A stretch of 64,000 nucleotides of DNA from Linyphia triangularis (lineage: Eukaryota > Arthropoda > Arachnida > Araneae > Linyphiidae): positions 34,984,123 to 35,048,122 of the forward strand of contig OZ021732.1 in NCBI GenBank assembly GCA_963978545.1. Direction: 5' to 3'. The notes below the pieces were generated by a model. The model searched no databases. It saw only the letters and a list, made by a program, of their open reading frames with translations, and was not told where the DNA came from. Shown in pieces: positions 51,745-62,275 of the stretch; positions within the stretch are counted from its first letter, which is position 1; every line of letters begins with the position of its first letter. The translations under genes and the position numbers were made by a program.

Positions 51745-52030
51745 TAACAACTTAGCTGCCGGTCTTGCGCAGGCGCGAGATGCCTACCGACCAACTTTTA
51801 TGAGCCAGTACGGCGCCGGCATCGCGCGAAGTAACATGCTAACGTATCTACACTGCTCTTGAACGTTCTAACTTCGTTGGCGAACTATTGGTTTTTAGTT
51901 ATATAAATAATAATATAAATAATAAACGATTTATGTAAATTTAAGTCTGTAAAATCGTGATCTCGCACCGGCGCGAGATCCGGCACTGATAGAGATAATT
52001 CCTTTCACAGTGCCAGTCTCGTGCCGGTGC
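51745..52030. repeat. cluster of GC-rich inverted motifs in AT-rich DNA
   Basis: Four related segments in alternating orientation: GGCGCGAGATGCC (about 51772), GCCGGCATCGCGCG (about 51816), GCACCGGCGCGAGATCCGGC (51965) and the inverse of that at 52008-52030. The last two form a near-perfect stem: 51965-51988 with 52008-52030, about 23 bp with two mismatches and one bulge, and a 19-base loop. The first 20 bases of the left arm also hold ATCTCGC/GCGAGAT, offering an alternative fold. GC is far above the surroundings. The frame 51680-51862 crosses the first pair but has no domain. Confidence 0.75.
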
Positions 52031-53265
52031 GTGATATTTTTGATTTCTTATTATTTTATTTTAATTACCTTATATATGCAAATGGTACTTAATTAATAAC
52101 ATCTGAGTCCTTTTTAAACAAATAAACAACAAAAAAGAAAGTTGGCTTCTGGCTTCCATGTTCAAGACACTGGCAGTGAAGATTTTAACTACATCCTAAT
52201 CCATGAAAATTACTTAAAACTTATAAAACTCTATATACTTCTGTCACTAATTATACTACACAATGAACGCTTTGGACAACAAAGCAAGCTATTATTAGGT
52301 AATAATGTACATTAAAAACATTTAACTGATATATGTCACTCAACAAAAGCGACTTATATATGTTTTTTTATCTCTTTATAAGTGCTGCTTTTCAAAATTT
52401 ATTTCTAAAATCCGAATGTTCAACGGTTAGTACAATTATTGACAGAATTTTCAGTAACTGCGTGCCCGAAAATGCGTATGAGGCACGCAGGGCTCATGCT
52501 GGATCGAGAAACGCTTTTGTGCTGTTTTATACTAAATAATATTATTGTTTATAAATACAAAGGAACCTTTCAGTGGCGGCCCGAGGTCGAAAATATTAGT
52601 GCTGCCGGAAACATGTAACCCCCCCCCCCTTCCCCCTCGCAACCGCACACACTTTCCACAATCATGTACAATCACACTTGATGATTTTTTTTTTGATTTT
52701 TTTTTTAATTTTTATTTTAAAAATCAGATTTTTTTGTATTTGAAAGTAAATTAGTAATGATATTTAAATGAAAAAATTTCAGTTTTATTCAAAAATTAAT
52801 TGAATAATTAGCATTTAAATCGTTATAATAAGCATATTTTTGAACAGTGATTACTCGAGTTTTATTGGGCCAAGAAAAGAAATTATGGTTGGAAGTTGTT
52901 CGTAATATCAAACTTAATCGTATAAACCTCTATCTAGTTTCTGGAATATATAGTTTATTTTAATAGAGTTTTTTTAACATTGAAAGTAGAAAAAATCGCA
53001 ATTTTTCTAAAAACTTTTGTATTTAAAAATCTAGCAAAATTCCTTTTCTTTTCAAATCAGTTTGACTGAGGTTCAAAATATCGAATAGTTAATGCAGATT
53101 TGAATCTTCAAATCCATTTTCAATCGATTATTTCAAACTTCAGCTATCACTGATCAAATGTAGTTTCACGTACCAAAACCCGATTTTTAGATAATGAGTT
53201 TAAAATATTCAAATTTATTTTCAAAAACAAAATAGTACTTCAAACTAATAAAATAACTCTCTAGC
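52031..53265. other. AT-rich spacer with an 11-C tract
   Basis: A C run at 52619-52629 follows a short GC-richer patch (GGCGGCCCGAGG). Frames 52333-52539 and 52545-52754 are unrecognised. Confidence 0.5.
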
Positions 53266-53460
53266 CTTCAGATGATATCATTATCTTGCAAAAATACCGG
53301 CAGCCGAAGCCGGAAAATCGTTGATCTGGCTACCACGCTACGTATTACAAGGAGAGGGAAGGCGCTATTCGATTCCATTGGTTACAATGGCAACGTCGCA
53401 ACCGAAACTAATTTCAGGAACACATGGCTGTCGTTCGGATGAATCTCACCTTAATTGGAA
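53266..53460. promoter_or_regulatory. GC-richer island with a second RFX-like X-box
   Basis: GTTACAATGGCAAC at 53381-53394 matches the X-box with one deviation and, like the site at 19263, is followed by a CG-containing patch. CCGGCAGCCGAAGCCGG upstream is a small hairpin. The frame 53321-53575 crosses it without a recognisable domain. No transcript structure is evident. Confidence 0.28.
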
Positions 53461-54041
53461 AAGTTTTTTTTTTTTTTCTTTTTTTTTTCCCCCTCGTGAA
53501 TTTTGTACTGAGGCAAGAAGTTTGCTGTGTATGCGATTTTTTACACTTGCCGTAGAAATTGGATCTTCATTTTAGAAAATTGAAGGATATATAAGTTAAG
53601 TTTTGAATTAGCAAAGTTAGATACAGCCTGGCTGTACTGCACGAGCTGCCACTGGAACCTTTAAAAAAAGTATTAAATTGGCCGTAATGTTGGGTGGGGT
53701 AGTTTACATAAATAAAATTTTTTTTGCACATTTCTGAAGCAAAGAGATGCACACAAAACTATAAAAATAGGCAATTTTCCCTATAGCAAACACTTGTTAC
53801 AAACATTTAATATTGTAACCAGAACATAATTTTTTTCCAGAAATTTTACACGTATCATACTAATACTAAATATGTGTGCCTATCAGTATTTAACTTTTAT
53901 ACAACAGGACAAAGCAAACTACTAAGTTTTCTTCACTCTAGAATAAAATGTCACTGTGTTATATGTCAGGGCTTATAATTTTCATTGACTGGTATCCTTC
54001 ACAGTTCAGGAAAAAAATGCAATATTTTTTTATTTTTTTTT
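53461..54041. other. AT-rich spacer
   Basis: Nothing recognised; T-rich patch at 53466-53489. Confidence 0.55.
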
Positions 54042-54340
54042 GCGTACTGTACGAAAAAATAAATCCGAACAATGGCTATGCATTGTAATTATCGTAGAAT
54101 CTTGCGGTTTACACCAAAATATCTTGTTCACTATTTTGTATATATCTGGTACAAAATTGTTTTCTTAGGGGGCTGTTTACTAAGTGAATTGAACAAACTC
54201 GGAAAATTTCAATACGAAACCGCATTTTTATCTTTTCATTCGATATAGAATATTTCGATTACTCTAAATTTTAAATTTCAACTAATTATGTTGAAAAACA
54301 CGTTTCTGATGAGCTAAGAACAAGTCTCAATATCGTGATT
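54042..54340 (+). repeat. TIR-type repeat, inverted partner of 61190-61473
   Basis: Starts at GTACTGTACGAAAA and runs GAACAATGGCTAT, GTAGAATCTTGCGGTTT, CACCAAAATAT, CATTCGATA and TATGTTGAAAAACACGT, all present in the same order on the minus strand at 61473-61190. The first 45 bp are also related to the element at 59479. No coding capacity. Confidence 0.7.
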
Positions 54341-55534
54341 TGCTCTTAGGTCATCAGGAAAATGAAAGCGGAGGAAAGCGAACAGCGCACGTGTTTCAGG
54401 ACTTTATAGGTATTAGTCTAAAACTATTCGGTAACTACATAGCCTTATTGTGTCATTATTAACGATAGACAAATACAAAATTAGTAAAGAAACTCAATCA
54501 GAATTTTAATTTTATTGTAACAAAGTTGATAACTGGCCAACTTCAAACTCAGTTATTGTCGGAAACAAAAATATTAACGAATATTAGTTTTAATGTATAA
54601 ATAATAAAATGTACAGATATACTATTGTTAAATTCTGGTTTCATCTGACATTGATAAAATTGCTAATTCTGTTAATTAGGTCACGCTAATTTCTAATGTG
54701 TTTCAATAATCTAAGGATAAAAAAATAAATTTTATAATTGAATTACTAACACTTACATTTTGAAACTTTAGTGTATATTTTCGACGAAATGAAAAATGTC
54801 ATACAAATAAAAACTTTATCACTATATTATCTGAGAATGATGGAATGTTTTATATAAATAATATTATTCCCATAAGACCCTATCGTTATGGGCATTAGCT
54901 ATATTTTTTAATTAAGATGATGATTTATGAAATAATTGGTTAATATGTGTGCTTTTAGGTTTTTCTGAATTTTCCCTACACTTCACAGCGACCTACGAAG
55001 TGACTTTTTGTAAACATGGTTTCGAAATAATTCGGTGGCAAAGTTTTTTTTTTTTTTTTTTTCATAGTGCAAAAAATATAAACGATTACTATACTGAGCC
55101 AAATTTTGTAACATCTAAACAATTATACAACAAATTTCAAGGGAGAAAACTTTAGAGAATGGTCTTTGAACGGGATTTTCAAGTATCTAATAGAAAAAGC
55201 CTCAAATAGAGAACTCAGAATACACATTTCCTGTTGTGTCTACTTATATTTGAGAGCATAAATTATGTAGTGTAAAAAGGACAGAATTTGATGCATACCC
55301 CCAAAAGCTTCGAGTTGAAAAATGTATAGCACTTTTCAATATTTTTTTGTGACTATCTAGTCAAAAATATAAAAATTTACCACCTATGTTTCCAACAGTT
55401 TCAAAAGAGGAAATAAATACTTTAAATTTTTACATTGAAACATTTTTTTTTATTTCATTTTAATTAAACCTTAATTAATTTCAAATGTAATCTAGTATAC
55501 GTTTCCTAAAAGGTATAGTATGTAATCTAATATA
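54341..55534. other. AT-rich spacer
   Basis: No gene seen. A 35-bp direct duplication (TGTAATCTARTATACGTTTC at 55486 and 55521) lies at the right end, extending a few bases into the next element. Confidence 0.55.
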
Positions 55535-56180
55535 CGTTTCCTACTTTCCTTCCTTTTTTTACCTTTTTGCTAAAATATTGAAAACCGGACGTCAAAATGA
55601 AAAAAATTCTCTGGGGGGGGGGGGGGGATTTTGACTATGATAAATCCAATGAAAGTGAAAACAAAAATTTCTATTTACATTTTTTTTTCATTCGTTTTAT
55701 TAATTAATAATTAAAAAACTGTTTAATGCAAAAATGGCATGCTATTTATGTTTAGCCTTCAAGAAACTATCGTTTGAAATAATAATAAAGAAAATATATT
55801 TATTATTTAACAATTTATGATTGATAATACAATTTTTCTTTTTTACATCATTTAGACATTCCCTTGTCGTTTTATAAATTACTAACCACTGCTCAGATAA
55901 TTATGAAATTTTGCATTTCGCCATATTTTTTTATGCTGAATCTAAATATGTCATAATATTATGGGTCATAATAACTTATAATATTCTATTGAAATTTTGG
56001 AAGTTTGGTTTAGTTTTAATATGTAGATGGCCCCTCATGATAAAAAAAAATTATCGACAATTATTAAAGACCATCCACCCTTTACAACGGTATTTGTCTT
56101 TTGTTATTTCATCAATTAGAATACAAGATGGAGGCCATTGTTCGAATTTTTTTTTTTTTTCTTTTTGGCTTACAGTACCA
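55535..56180 (-). repeat. TIR-type repeat, inverted partner of 59479-60092
   Basis: On the minus strand: AACAATGGCC, GTATTCTAATTGATGAAATA, ACCGTTGTAAA, TCATGAGGGGCCATCTACAT, TTAAAACTAAACCAAACTT, GATTCAGCAT, then AAACATAAATAGCATGCC and an internal C run near the other end (G15 at 55613-55627 on the plus strand). All blocks occur in order at 59479-60092. The frame 55911-56183 is antisense to it and is not a gene. Confidence 0.8.
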
Positions 56181-56255
56181 TAAATAATCTTGTAACTTTA
56201 TTTAGTCCACTTTCAATCTAACAATTTTTTTTAATATTAGAAAAAAATGTGTTTT

Positions 56256-56290
<35 letters not shown>

Positions 56291-58880
56291 GCGGTTTCTT
56301 ATATATGATACAATGTTTGTCCCTGCATGATGAACCGTCTTTCGATGAAATAGTTCCTTCGATTTCACATTTTTTTACTTTATCACACTATTTCAGCTTA
56401 TAAACACATACACTAGTTCACACAGATCTAAGTATCATAAATCAAATATGTTGCTATTCAGTATATGGAGAAGCTATGTTGACAAGATGCAATGCATTGG
56501 GAGATATCCATTACTTTAAAATTGATCGAAAGGTGGGATGGTTTTGAATGTGTTGTATATTAATAAAATTTCAAAGATACATTTTTTTTTATTAATGTGA
56601 TAATGCTTTTTACCCTACAGGGTCCGTGTTAAAGTTAAAATTCTTTAACTTTCAAAATAAAGTAACCATGAAAATCTCACCCTATTATGCTATATTACCA
56701 TTATTTTTTCAACATTCTATCAATTTACAATTATGTGCCCTATATCACTAATAGCAAAATAAATAAACTTCGCAAATATCTTTTAGGCATACCCTCTACT
56801 AGTAGTACATTGAAAGGAGTTCGGTATGAACAAAATAAGTCGAAGTATTTCTAGAATTTAAGGGGATTCAGAGTTTAAGAAAGTTAAAAAATCAATTTTG
56901 CGATTAATAAAACATTTCTTAATCCAAAAGTCCAAAAAGTTTTATTTAGAATAATTAGAAGTATGCTTTTATATTTTTTAAAAAAAGTTTCAAACATCGA
57001 TTCTTAATTCAGTTTTCAATTTTAACACCCCATCTCTCAAAACAGCAATTTTGGAGATCAAAACTCTTCATTTAAAAAGTTCTAAAATTTTTGACGTATG
57101 TTCTTATCAATATTTTACACAATTTGACAATTTGATCTTAACATTTTTATACAGTTTTATACTGTCAGCAAAAATACCAATTTTTGAGAATTCTATAGAA
57201 CATCAGACATTTTTTTTTTTTTTATCAAGGACAAAACAAAATATTTAAAAAAAGTTTAAAATATCTATGAAGCATGTGTGATTTTTTTTCAATTCGGCAA
57301 GTACGTAAATAGCTGAGAAAATATTCCTTAATAAGGTGTCCTCTAATGTAGAAATATAGGTGAACGCCTTAAACTCCTACTCCCCATAAAAATATTTTCT
57401 AATTGCAATTCATTGTAAAATGCAAATACTTGATTTCTAGATGCAGATGTTTATTTGTGTATTCTGATAAATAAGAGTGACATTTCAATAACGCATTACC
57501 TTATAGAATATCTTTCCATAAAAAAAGTGTCCTAAATGTTACATTAACTGAATGTGAATTCTAATTCATTTATTTCCATGTACTAATCTATTTATAGTAC
57601 AATGTTAAACGGCAATATGGGTTTACATTGAAATGATTGTAAAAAATAGTAAAAATTACTTTTTATTAGGCGTCAATTAAAACATGTTATCTTGTAGAAA
57701 TAAGGAGTTTCTTCTTAAAGATCATAGAAACATTCATGTTAATATTTTGTTTTATGTTAGAAAACATTACATCAATTTAAAGAATGTAGTTCTATTACAA
57801 AAGATATTTTATTTTGAGCATCTAGATGCATGGCAGTGCACCCACCAAGTTCACTGCCACCCATCTTTTACCAGAAGTCACTCAGCAGTAATTTGACCTC
57901 TCATATCTGCGTATTACAGTATGCCCGAGAGCTGAATTTTTTTACGGGTAGTTGTTATCCACTTTAGTAATACCTTTAAGTCAAAGTCTAAAATTATACT
58001 GGTTGTTGGGATAACAAATTAAAAAACGGCAGAAAAAGACGTATTTTGAAATCCACCGAAAACTCACTCACTGATCATCAAATTACTAAGGTACTTCTAG
58101 CAGTGCTAGAACAAGGAAATTTGGTATACTTGTAAGGTTAATATGTTATACAAAGGAAAAAATCTAAAAATCGAGATTTTCCCCTCTGAATACCCTAAAG
58201 GGGGCAATGTTCGAAAAATTTGAATCTCGATTTTAAGCAGAATCTCGATTTTAAAACAGAATAGAATTTTAAAACATAGAATACTATTAGCTCTTGGCAT
58301 ATATAAATAGAGAAGACTCTCACCACACGTCGTAAAGACTCTAAAATCAAAAAATAATAAAATAAGTATACTTGGCATTATAAAATTGGCGTTATTTTGT
58401 TACATACGAAATGATCATCAATTGTTATTTTTTTTCTCCTTTGACAACTTTTTTAGCATATCTAAATAAACTATTTATTTAAAATAATTTTATATTATTA
58501 TCATTAATATTGAATGCATAGGTACGTCATGGATTTCAGTTCGGTAAATTTAACTTTTTTAGAAAAATCTCTTGTAATTCTCCGCTGATTAGATGTTGTT
58601 GAGCACGTTTTTTAAAAACTTTCTTAAAACCAAATAATAATTAAAAGAATAAAGATGTTGTCTAGTTATATAGATCTCGTAGCTCTCCGCCAATAAAAAG
58701 TTTGTCAACGGTAGACTGTTTACTAAGGAAGTAAAAAAAAAAAAAAAAAAAAAATCTATCAATCCCAGGAAGTTTTCTTGTAAGTTTAAAAATTATGAAC
58801 ACTAAACAATTTAAAACTAGCTATTGTTGTGCAAATAAATAATAAATTTTATACTAGTACCTTAAAAAAAATGAAATCCC
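56181..58880. other. AT-rich DNA at the centre of the inverted-repeat cluster, no gene seen
   Basis: A T run at 56260-56287 and small palindromes such as TTCTAGCAGTGCTAGAA (58096-58112). Frames 57051-57248, 57684-57896 and 58106-58378 are unrecognised. Confidence 0.55.
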
Positions 58881-59285
58881 AATAAAAACATCTCTGTAAA
58901 AAGGCGCCAAGTTCTTCATGCAATGATTACGGCCGTGAAAAGTATTGAGATCTAAAGTAGAGCCAAGTTTAAAGTTGTTGTAAATTACGGGAAATGAAAA
59001 GTAGTAAAATTTTTTTCTCAAAGTCAAAATTTCCCTGCATAGGCCTAAATAACTAGCAACAAAAATACTTGTATGATTTGGCCATTACGTGTCAGTGAAC
59101 CAGAATACGTAATGGCCAAGTGTCACAAATAACTAATTTTCACTGATTTCACTAAAATCACTAATTTTCATTGTCTGTTATTTACAACAAATTTAAACTT
59201 GACTAAACTTAGATCGCAATACTTTTCAAGGCCATAATCGTTGCATGAAAAACTTGGCACCTTTTTGCAGAAATGTTTTTGTTGA
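58881..59285. repeat. long imperfect palindrome, about 180-bp arms
   Basis: The arms share AAAACAT-TCTG-AAAAAGG-GCCAAGTT, TCATGCAA-GATTA-GGCC, TGAAAAGTATTG-GATCTAA and AGTTGTTGTAAAT-like blocks in inverse. The tip is TTGGCCATTACGT ... ACGTAATGGCCAA at 59079-59118. Divergence is higher in the inner third. No coding. It may be a foldback transposon; transcription would give a long hairpin RNA. Confidence 0.8.
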
Positions 59286-59478
59286 GATATGCATTTGTAT
59301 CAATATACGTCTTTCGTATCAAAGTATATATCTATGTATTTTACATGTATTTGTTATTGATTTTAAGTTCATTATAGTTATTTTTAAGATTAAAAACTTT
59401 TTAAACACTCACTTTCTGTAATTGCATGAATGTATAAATTCATACCAACAAACAGTTTAAGAAAAAATTCTCTATGTA

Positions 59479-60092
59479 CAGTACCCAAAAAAAAAAAACA
59501 GAACAATGGCTATATCTTTTGTTCTAATTGTTGAAATAACAAACAAAAGGTACCGTTGTAAATCGTGAAAGGTTTTTAATAATTGTATGTAGTTTTTTTA
59601 ATCATGAGGGGTCATCTACTTATTAAAACAGAACCAAACTTTAAAAAGTTCAATAGCAACCTCATAATATTATTCCATATTTGGATTCAGCATTAAAAAA
59701 GAATGCGAAATACAAAAATTCGTAGTTTTCTAATGAATGGTTTGTAATTTAAATGATAAAAAGAAAATAATAAATTAATGTTAAATAAAAAAGTTGTTTT
59801 TTTGGCCATAAATACTTAAATAATTAATATATTTCAGTAATTTTTTCTTCAAAAGGTAGTTTGTAAATGGCCAAACATAAATAGCAATCAGCTTTTGAAT
59901 CAATTTCTTTTTTAATAATTAATTATTAATTAATAAAGCAATACAATTTTTTTTAATAGTAACATATATTTTTTTTGTTTTCATTAGATTTACCATGGTC
60001 TAAAACCCCCCCATAATTTTTTTCTTTCCATTTTGACTGTTAGTTCTCGATTTTTTAGATAAAATGTAAAAAACGCTCACTTTAAGGGACCG
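59479..60092 (+). mobile_element. non-autonomous TIR element (614 bp) with TA duplication
   Basis: Bounded by TA (59477-59478 and 60093-60094), with ends CAGTACCC and GGGACCG (inverse CGGTCCC), an imperfect short TIR compatible with Tc1/mariner-type MITEs. Homologous along its length to 55535-56180 in inverse orientation. Non-coding. Confidence 0.65.
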
Positions 60093-60182
60093 TATAGTAG
60101 ACGACTTTTGAAAACTATCAAAGATTAATTCAAGGTAAACTAGAGGTGTGGAAAGTCGCATAACGTTCAATTATCGTATAAC

Positions 60183-60531
60183 CAATAGTTTAAAAACTAA
60201 GAAACACGCTTTAATAGGAAAGTGAACTAAAAAGTAGAAGATAATTTTAAATAAGTTTGAAATAAGAATAGAGTGATTAACAAGAAGTATTTATTTTATC
60301 GTAAAAAAGCGTGGGGTGCTTGATGTCAATTTTTGTAAATATTTATTGACAGATATTGGTAAAAGTAGAGCCATTATGAAAATATCTTAAAAAGCACCCA
60401 ACGCTTTTTTACGATAAAATAAATATTTCTTGTTAATCACTCTATTCTTATTTCAAACTTATTTAAAATTATCTTCTACATTTAAGTTCACTTTTCTATT
60501 AATGCGTGTTTCTTAGTTTTTTAATCTATTG
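60183..60531. repeat. long hairpin, 138-bp arms, 72-bp loop
   Basis: 60183-60320 and 60393-60531 are inverted copies with few differences (shared AAACTAAGAAACACGC, AAGTGAACT, GATAATTTTAAATAAGTTTG, AATAAGAATAGAGTGATTAA, TTTATCGTAAAAAAGCGT, GGGTGCTT). A third, partial copy of the outer 45 bp follows directly at about 60551-60597 in the orientation of the right arm. It fits a foldback element; the high arm identity suggests recent origin or gene conversion. Confidence 0.9.
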
Positions 60532-60597
60532 ATTATTTTCTACTTTTTAGTTTGATTTTCTATTAAAGCGTGTTTTTTAGTTTTTGAAATTATTAAT

Positions 60598-61189
60598 TAT
60601 TTTTTCTGTAAACTATCAATTTTTTTTTTTTTTTAATTTTCTTTCTTAAATTCCATTTATTTAAAACAACATTTTTTAAGCAATTTCAATTAGTTATCCC
60701 TTAAAAATTTTACTGAATCATGTGACTTTTTCATTTTATAAATAATTTCAACGATCTAGTTACATTTGTGTTTGTAGTAAAATATTTCTGTAAAATATTC
60801 ATGCTTTGCTAAATACTGTTTACTAATGCCTACATTTAATATTTATTAATTTTCTAATTATCAGTAGTATTCGTTATATTTCTGCAATTACAGTTTTCGA
60901 TATTTTATTTATTTCGTGTGAAGAATGCACATCTTTAATGTTGTAAATAAATTATGTTACTTTTGAATTTACTTGCTATTTTTGTATTAATCTTAAACAT
61001 GACACTATAAATCCAAAGCCTTTCTATGCAATTTTAGACTAATACTTGTATTTTTTATTCTTCGTGAAACGCGCCATATTAACCGTTCGATTTCTCCCGC
61101 TGTGAAGAACCTTAAAAATACCTTTCGTTTTATGGAAATTCTCCCTGAAGATCGGTCAAAAAATGGTCGAAATATTTTTGCTCATAAGT
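60598..61189. other. AT-rich spacer
   Basis: Nothing recognised. Confidence 0.6.
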
Positions 61190-61473
61190 GACGTGTTTTT
61201 TAACATAATGCATTGAAATTTGGTATACAGGGTAAATGATGTATTCTGAATCGAATGAAATGATAAAAAATAAGGGTTCGTATTGACATTTTCAAAGATA
61301 GCGTTACTTTTACTTAGTATACGGTCCCTCAAGAAAAAAAATTGCATCAGATATATAGAAAATCGTAAGCAAAACATTTTGGTGCAAACCGTAAGATTCT
61401 ACTATAATTAGAAACGAAGATATAGCCATCGTTCTGGGTTTTTTTTTTTTTTTTTGGGGGGGGGGGTACTGTA
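61190..61473 (-). repeat. TIR-type repeat, inverted partner of 54042-54340
   Basis: On the minus strand it starts at TACAGTACC followed by C and A runs (G11 and T17 on the plus strand, 61439-61466), then GAACGATGGCTATATCTT, GTAGAATCTTACGGTTTGCA and CATTCGATT. The outer 150 bp (61322-61471) are also bounded by TA with inverse-related ends (CGGTCCC / CAGTACC) and may be an independent MITE. Frames 61156-61377 and 61310-61525 (minus) are by-products. Confidence 0.65.
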
Positions 61474-61497
61474 CGTTTTTACCTTCCTTAATAGGCT

Positions 61498-61841
61498 TGT
61501 GGCGACCAGCACATGGAGCCTGCACAGACTGCCGCCAAGCCTGATCAGACTGCCTGCTTTTGTGTAGAACTTTTAGTAATTTCAGATTTAGTAAGATTTA
61601 GTTAGATTTAGTAATTGCCTTTATGTAAATTTCGGTGCCAATCTCCTTTAACCATACCGTACGTTATATGTATTTAATAACCCTGTCTTTGCACAGACAG
61701 TTGCTGTATTAACTGCTCCCGTATACGAGCAGGATCACTTCCTTCAGGGAAGTTGTTGTTTTCTAGTCATTTACCGTATTTTAATAAATTATGTTAAGTT
61801 TGAGGTACTAGTCTTTTTTAAGCTTTATATTTACAGGATCA
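61498..61841 (+). mobile_element. possible LTR of a retrotransposon
   Basis: 344 bp beginning TGTGGCGACC and ending GGATCA, so bounded by TG and CA, with AATAAA at about 61780 and, just after the end, TGTGGCGTCTGGACAGG, which resembles the primer-binding region found after LTRs of Gypsy-type elements. The 5' part has CAGACTGCC twice. No second LTR, target duplication or internal gene is visible, so it would be a truncated or solo copy. The call rests on boundary signals only. Confidence 0.3.
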
Positions 61842-62008
61842 AATGTGGCGTCTGGACAGGCTTTAAACCTATTTAAATAATAACCGGATTTTTTAATTTT
61901 AAAATCTGTTTGTGTTCTGTTTTAACGCATACATTTATTAGGTTTTTTATAACAGTTCTCGTAATTAAAAGTAAAATCATTAACTTTTTTGACAGTGAAA
62001 ATTAGCTT

Positions 62009-62275
62009 TCAGGTCTACAGTTTGGATTCAGAAAAAGGAATAGTGCAGTCCTAATTTTTTAGTTTTATGAGGATGTTACAAAAGATTTAAACGATCAAAA
62101 AGGTTTGTTTGATTTCTACATTGATTTCCAAAAGGCTTTGGACAAGGTCTCCTACGAAACATTGAATTATAAGTTAGAAAATAATTGGAATTTGTTGGAA
62201 GGTTTTAAAGTAAATTAAGAATCGGTTAACTGAGAGAAAGCTAGAAGGTCTTATAAAGGTATCTGACTACGTTCA
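62009..62275 (+). pseudogene. LINE (CR1/Jockey-like) reverse transcriptase fragment
   Basis: In one plus frame: SGLQFGFRKRNSAVL, a stop, then FYEDVTKDLNDQKGLFDF and YIDFQKALDKVSYETLNYKL. This is the region around the first catalytic Asp of non-LTR reverse transcriptases (the F..D..KAFD..-type motif; here the Asp of YIDF is kept and KALD replaces KAFD). Stops occur inside (near 62057 and later) and downstream finger/palm motifs are lost. No 5' ORF1 or poly(A) tail can be assigned. It would have copied its RNA at a nicked target; it is a fossil. Confidence 0.8.

Noticed and set aside
55911..56183. 90-codon plus frame
   Set aside because: It lies antisense in a TIR repeat whose homologue at 59479-60092 does not keep the frame.
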